Assembly: GCA_034658975.1 (NCBI GenBank)
Contig: JAYEGJ010000088.1
Coordinates: 1-9,222, forward strand
Source of the DNA: SZUA-217 sp034658975
GTDB taxonomy: Bacteria > Actinomycetota > Acidimicrobiia > Spongiisociales > ZC4RG35
Length of the DNA: 9,222 bases
Direction: 5' to 3'
Shown here: positions 5,631-9,222 of the stretch, in pieces
Layout of the letters: each line of letters starts with the position of its first letter
Position numbering within the stretch: position 1 is the first letter of the stretch
Notes under the pieces: generated by a model
The model's input: the letters and a program-made list of their open reading frames with translations, nothing else
Database searches by the model: none
Told to the model about the DNA's origin: nothing
Made by a program: the position numbers and the translations under genes

Positions 5631-5717
5631 GTCTATCACCCTGGCAAAGTAGCAGCCGCCTGGGTTTCAACGCCAGAACCAGCGTTAGGATCGGCGTCTT
5701 TAGAACTAGGAGGTCAA
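5631..5717. promoter_or_regulatory. Divergent promoter region between pgsA and the EF-G-like gene
   Basis: This 87-bp gap must hold both divergent promoters. On the plus strand TAGGAT (5686-5691) is a possible -10, with TTTCAA (5665-5670) as a poor, short-spaced -35. On the minus strand TGCTACTTT (5646-5654) is an extended -10 shape that would start transcription close to 5639. No strong consensus pair is present, so individual boxes are tentative. Confidence 0.35.
5708..5714 (+). promoter_or_regulatory. Shine-Dalgarno AGGAGGT that decides the EF-G-like start
   Basis: AGGAGGT lies just before GTG at 5718. Spacing is short (three to four bases), but the motif is ideal and falls exactly where family similarity begins. 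It rules out the 209-codon upstream in-frame reading that runs antisense to pgsA. Confidence 0.75.
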
Positions 5718-7763
5718 GTGGTTCCCGAGAAAGTCCGCAACGTGACTCTGGTCGGTCACGGTGGAAGCGGCAAGACCACCCTGGGGGAGGCAATGCTCTT
5801 CGTGGGGGGAGCAACCAACCGTATGGGGTCGGTAGACGACGGGACCTCCACATTCGACCATGAAGCCGAGGAGATCGCTCGCAACATCTCTCTCAGCCTT
5901 TCGGTCGCCACCGTCGATTGGCATGGAACACGTATCAACATCATCGACACCCCGGGTTCGAGCGACTTCGTCGGTGACGCCCGATCGGCTCTGCGCGCCG
6001 CCGACCTAGCTCTCTTCTGCGTTTCCGCTGTGGATGGCGTCGAGGTCCAAACCGAGCAGCTCTGGCGGGTGGCGGGAGACGAAGGCATCCCGCGGGCGAT
6101 CGTTCTCACCAAGCTCGACCGTGAGCGCGCCTCATATGAACGCACGGTCGACCAACTCCGATCCTCCTTCGGCAAGGCGATCGCTCCGATCCACGTCCCT
6201 CTCGGCCAGGAGGCGGACCTCCGAGGCCTCATCCGCGTCGCATCCGAGCGGGCCTACGAATATGCAAACGGCAAGGGAACCCAGATAGACCTTCCAGAGG
6301 AAGTCGCAGCCCGCATTCATGGTGCCCACACGGCGTTGATCGAAACCGTCGTCGAAACGGATGATGAGATGATGGAGGCCTACTTCGAGGGCAACGAGCC
6401 AACCCGTGATCAGATTGTCGAGACGATCCACCAGGGCATCATCGACGGAAGCATCGACCCGGTTCTGGTGACATCCGCCGAGAAGCTGGTTGGCATCGAC
6501 ATCCTCCTCGAGTTCATCTCCGAGTACGGACCCAACCCTCTCGAGCGGTCCGCCCCACCGTTGAGCCAGGGCGATGCTGTGCCACCCACGGCAGACGGCC
6601 CCTTCCTCGGGTATGTCTTCAAAACCGTCTCGGATCCGTTTGTCGGGAGGATCTCGCTTTTCCGCATCTACTCCGGGACAGCAAAGGCCGACCAGGACCT
6701 CGAACTGGGATCTGGCAAGAAGGTGCGCCTCCACAATCTGTTCAAGCTCCAGGGCAAGGACCACCACGACGTCTCTGACCTGCCGGTCGGCGGTATCGGA
6801 GCGGTGGCAAAGAACGAGGACCTCCGCGTCGGAGCGACCCTTCGATCGCCAGGCCTCAACGCCATAGTCGAACCCGTGTCGTTCCCTCAGCCTGTGGCCG
6901 AGGTTGCGATCGCACCGCATACTCACCACGACGAGGAGAAGCTCTCCACTGCACTCCATCGGATCGAAGAAGAGGATCCAACGATTCGCATCGACCGGAG
7001 GTCCGAGACAGGCGAGACCATCATGGCCGGGTTGGGCGATAGCCACATCGACGTGACTCTCGAACGAATTCAACGGATGTTTGGCGTACAAATCGACGCC
7101 TCGCTGCCAAAGGTCCCCTATCGCGAAACGATCACGACAACCGCCGAGGCCGAGGGCAAGCACAAGAAGCAGTCCGGAGGGCGAGGTCAATTCGGGGTTG
7201 CAAAGGTTCGCTTCTCACCCCGCCCTCGGGGAGCCGGCTACGAGTTCATCGACTCCATCAAGGGCGGCTCGATTCCCCGCGGGTTCATCCCCGCGGTGAA
7301 CAAGGGAGTTCAGGAGGCCCTGGGTCGAGGCATCCTCGCCGGGTATCCGGTCATCGACGTCGCCGCCGAGGTCTACGACGGGAAATACCACGCTGTCGAT
7401 TCGGACGAGATGTCCTTCCGGATGGCTGGCATTCACGCATTCAGAATCGCTGCGGACAAGCTGCGCCCGGTCCTGCTGGAACCCATCATGAAAGCAACCG
7501 TGACCGTGCCCGAGGACTACCTCGGCGAGGTGATGGGAGACATCAACTCCCGCAGAGGCCGCGTGCTCGGAATGGATGGCGAAGCCAACGCCCGCACGGT
7601 GAGTGCCGAGGTCCCGATGGCCGAGATGAGGCAATACGCCGCAGAGCTGCGATCATTCACCTCGGGCCGGGGCACGTTCGTTGTCGAGTTCGATCATTAC
7701 GCCGAAGTGCCACACGCCGAGGCCAGACAGGTCATTGACGCAGCCCGAGAGGAAGACGACTGA
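5718..7763 (+). CDS. fusA2: Elongation factor G-like GTPase (EF-G2 type)
   Basis: The 681-residue protein has the five-domain EF-G layout. The GTPase domain (about 1-275) has P-loop GHGGSGKT (13-20), G3 DTPGSSDF (77-84), G4 TKLD (131-134) and a G5-like TSAEK (252-256). A beta-barrel domain II (about 294-375) and domain III (about 390-465) follow. Domain IV has KHKKQSGGRGQFG (481-493) and GKYHAVDSDEMSF (555-567), which keeps the tip-loop histidine (H558). Domain V (about 585-660) has EPIMKATVTVPEDYLGEVMG. Two differences from canonical EF-G stand out: the catalytic histidine after DTPG is serine (S81), and NKxD is TKLD. The DTPG-x-x-DFVG, 'SVDDGT-T-D' and 'NISLSLS' switch pattern fits the secondary EF-G-like family of actinobacteria (fusA2-like), whose role is not established. 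The main EF-G would be encoded elsewhere beside rpsL/rpsG/tuf. Citrate synthase follows after 19 bp, so co-transcription is likely. Confidence 0.9.
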   Translation: MVPEKVRNVTLVGHGGSGKTTLGEAMLFVGGATNRMGSVDDGTSTFDHEAEEIARNISLSLSVATVDWHGTRINIIDTPGSSDFVGDARSALRAADLALFCVSAVDGVEVQTEQLWRVAGDEGIPRAIVLTKLDRERASYERTVDQLRSSFGKAIAPIHVPLGQEADLRGLIRVASERAYEYANGKGTQIDLPEEVAARIHGAHTALIETVVETDDEMMEAYFEGNEPTRDQIVETIHQGIIDGSIDPVLVTSAEKLVGIDILLEFISEYGPNPLERSAPPLSQGDAVPPTADGPFLGYVFKTVSDPFVGRISLFRIYSGTAKADQDLELGSGKKVRLHNLFKLQGKDHHDVSDLPVGGIGAVAKNEDLRVGATLRSPGLNAIVEPVSFPQPVAEVAIAPHTHHDEEKLSTALHRIEEEDPTIRIDRRSETGETIMAGLGDSHIDVTLERIQRMFGVQIDASLPKVPYRETITTTAEAEGKHKKQSGGRGQFGVAKVRFSPRPRGAGYEFIDSIKGGSIPRGFIPAVNKGVQEALGRGILAGYPVIDVAAEVYDGKYHAVDSDEMSFRMAGIHAFRIAADKLRPVLLEPIMKATVTVPEDYLGEVMGDINSRRGRVLGMDGEANARTVSAEVPMAEMRQYAAELRSFTSGRGTFVVEFDHYAEVPHAEARQVIDAAREEDD

Positions 7764-7782
7764 CCGGGCAAGAAAGGAAGAC

Positions 7783-9069
7783 ATGAGCGATGCCGTATTC
7801 CGTTACGGAGACCAGGAACTGACGCTACCCGCCTTCGAGGGGACCGAGGGCGAAGCCGGTGTCGACATCGGCCAATTGCGGGCCAAGCTCGGGCTCCTCA
7901 CGGTCGACCGGGGGTTCGCCAACACCGCCGAGGGTCAATCGGAAGTCACCTACATCAACGGTGAGGAGGGCATCCTCAGATATCGGGGCTACCCCATCGA
8001 TCAACTCGCCGAGCATGCCACCTTCCTCGAGGTCGCGTACCTCCTCCAGTACGGGGAGCTGCCCAGACGGGATCAGCTTGCTGCCTACGAGAGCGACATC
8101 ACCCGGCACACCCTGCTGCGTGAAGACACCAAACACCTCTTCGAGGCGTTTCCCCATAAGGCACATCCGATGCAGATCCTGGCCTCGGCCACATCGGCTC
8201 TGGCTACCTACTACCCGGACGCTCTCGATCCGCTCGATGAAGAAGCAGTGGATGTCAGCGCCCGGCGGTTGATTGCCAAGACACCGACGATGATCGCCTG
8301 GTCGTACAAGTACGGCGTCCATCAGCCCTACGTGTATCCGGACAACGAGCTGGACTACCCGGCCAACTTCCTGAAGATGATGTTCTCGGTTCCGGCCGAG
8401 GAATACAAGGTCGATCCGGTCGTTGCCAAGTCGCTCAACATGCTTCTCATTCTCCACGCCGACCATGGTCAGAACTGTTCGTCATCGGCCGTTCGGCTCG
8501 TCGGCTCGGGCCAGGCAAACATCTTCAGCTCGGTGGCGGCCGGAATCCACGCTCTTTCCGGTCCGCTCCATGGCGGGGCAAACCAGGCGGTGCTGGAGAT
8601 GCTGGACGGGATTTATCGGAGCGGCGACAACATCGACACCGTCGTCAAGAAGGCCAAGGACAAGGACAATCCCTTCCGTCTGATGGGCTTCGGTCACAGG
8701 GTGTACAAGAGCTTCGACCCGAGAGCGCGGATCATCAAGCGCGCTGCTGAGGACGTTCTGGATGCTCTGGGCGTCGACGACCCGCTGCTCGACCTGGCGC
8801 TCCAACTCGAAGAGGTTGCACTGTCGGACGATTACTTCGTGGAGAGGAACCTCTACCCGAACGTAGACTTCTACTCAGGAATCATCTATCGGGCGATGGG
8901 CTTCCCGACAGACATGTTCACAGTGCTCTTCGCTCTTGGACGTCTCCCCGGGTGGATCGCACAATGGCGTGAACTGGCGGCAGACCCCCAGACCAAGATC
9001 TTCAGGCCGAGACAGCTATACACCGGACCTGCCGAGCGGGACTACGTCCTGCGCGACGAACGACACTAG
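7783..9069 (+). CDS. gltA: Citrate synthase (type II, long form)
   Basis: The 428-residue enzyme condenses oxaloacetate and acetyl-CoA to citrate at entry to the TCA cycle. The catalytic triad is visible: H263 in SGPLHGGANQA, H305 in MGFGHRVYK and D362 in PNVDFYSG. HADHGQNCS (225-233) supplies the oxaloacetate-site histidine H228, and RPRQLYTGP marks the C-terminus. Length and the beta-rich N-terminal domain (about 1-60, ending with YINGEEGILRYRGYPID) match the GltA type rather than the shorter methylcitrate synthase type. ATG at 7783 is preceded by AAAGGAAG; the 34 extra upstream codons lie in the EF-G-like gene. The stop TAG (9067-9069) falls inside the first bases of the palindromic repeat, so the C-terminus DERH may end at an insertion junction. 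Confidence 0.97.
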   Translation: MSDAVFRYGDQELTLPAFEGTEGEAGVDIGQLRAKLGLLTVDRGFANTAEGQSEVTYINGEEGILRYRGYPIDQLAEHATFLEVAYLLQYGELPRRDQLAAYESDITRHTLLREDTKHLFEAFPHKAHPMQILASATSALATYYPDALDPLDEEAVDVSARRLIAKTPTMIAWSYKYGVHQPYVYPDNELDYPANFLKMMFSVPAEEYKVDPVVAKSLNMLLILHADHGQNCSSSAVRLVGSGQANIFSSVAAGIHALSGPLHGGANQAVLEMLDGIYRSGDNIDTVVKKAKDKDNPFRLMGFGHRVYKSFDPRARIIKRAAEDVLDALGVDDPLLDLALQLEEVALSDDYFVERNLYPNVDFYSGIIYRAMGFPTDMFTVLFALGRLPGWIAQWRELAADPQTKIFRPRQLYTGPAERDYVLRDERH

Positions 9070-9222
9070 TGGCCCGTCTTACAAATGATTGCGGTGTCTC
9101 TCCGGCCCTCGACGCCGCTCGCGGTGTCCTCCGCCTCGACGCACCTACAGGTGCGCCTTCGTTGTGCGTCCTTGCGAGGCGAACGCCGATGACTCGGAGA
9201 CACCCTGACACCATTTGTGCGA
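9066..9222 (+). repeat. Palindromic intergenic repeat, copy B (right end outside the window)
   Basis: This is the second copy of the 2056-2223 element, in the same orientation on the plus strand at a constant offset of 7010 bases, with 14 substitutions and no indel over 159 aligned positions. The terminal stem is ACAAATG (9081-9087) with CATTTGT (9212-9218), and the second stem GGTGTCTC (9093-9100) with GAGACACC (9197-9204). The central hairpin is at 9140-9155. A 22-25 base internal direct repeat is clear here: GCGGTGTC-TC-TCCGG at 9091 and GCGGTGTC-C-TCCGCC at 9121. It begins within the citrate synthase stop codon and is transcribed in the sense orientation from gltA, opposite to copy A. By comparison with copy A about 11 bases of the right end lie beyond 9222. 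Confidence 0.85.
9140..9155. other. Central hairpin of repeat copy B
   Basis: CGCACC-TACA-GGTGCG is identical to the central hairpin of copy A. It could act as a weak transcript-ending or mRNA-stabilising structure after gltA, but no T-tract follows. Confidence 0.55.

Noticed and set aside
5091..5717. A 209-codon N-terminal extension of the EF-G-like protein
   Set aside because: It is antisense to pgsA and the start of patA, has no EF-G similarity, and an AGGAGGT site marks the start at 5718.
6132..7190. A 352-codon minus-strand frame inside the EF-G-like gene
   Set aside because: Shadow frame antisense to conserved EF-G motifs; no domain recognised.
9085..9192. A 35-codon open frame in the repeat, MIAVSLRPST and so on, shared by both copies (2075 in copy A)
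   Set aside because: The substitutions between the copies inside the frame change the amino acid (V/A, L/S, P/S, V/G, G/E), and a stop appears only in copy B. There is no sign of protein-level constraint, and stem pairing explains conservation better.

Overview
The window is chromosomal DNA from a GC-rich member of the Actinomycetota. Two things point there. First, the block pgsA - patA - pimA - pdxS - pdxT - yebC on the minus strand is the phosphatidylinositol-mannoside / pyridoxal-phosphate neighbourhood known from Mycobacterium and relatives. Second, the left edge carries the N-terminus of a DUF222 (13E12-repeat/HNH) protein with an actinobacterial-type LexA box. I cannot name the genus; an uncultured deep-branching actinobacterium (for example Acidimicrobiia-like) would fit.

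Layout. Positions 1-248 (minus): start of a DUF222 protein running off the window, with an SOS box lying across its start codon. Positions 391-699 (plus): a two-helix membrane protein of unknown function, convergent with yebC. Positions 719-5630 (minus): a six-gene convergon read pgsA, patA, pimA, pdxS, pdxT, yebC. The first three make phosphatidylinositol phosphate and the first mannosylation/acylation steps of PIM lipids in the membrane. PdxS and PdxT form the ribose-5-phosphate-dependent PLP synthase. YebC is a translation-associated/regulatory protein. Positions 5631-5717: divergent promoter region. Positions 5718-9069 (plus): an EF-G-like GTPase (EF-G2 type) followed 19 bp later by citrate synthase.

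The most unusual content is not a gene. A 168-bp palindromic intergenic repeat is present in full between pdxS and pdxT (2056-2223). A second copy, about 91% identical without any gap, follows citrate synthase (9066 to the window edge). The two copies differ by paired, compensatory substitutions in a terminal stem, so base pairing is conserved while sequence drifts. Both copies abut genes tightly: one fills the pdxS-pdxT gap almost exactly, and the other contains the citrate synthase stop codon. They sit in opposite orientations relative to host transcription. This looks like a non-autonomous mobile palindromic element (MITE/REP-like), or a structured element spread by one.

No tRNA, rRNA, CRISPR array or complete transposase gene was seen. 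Apart from the repeats, no gene-free stretch exceeds about 150 bases.
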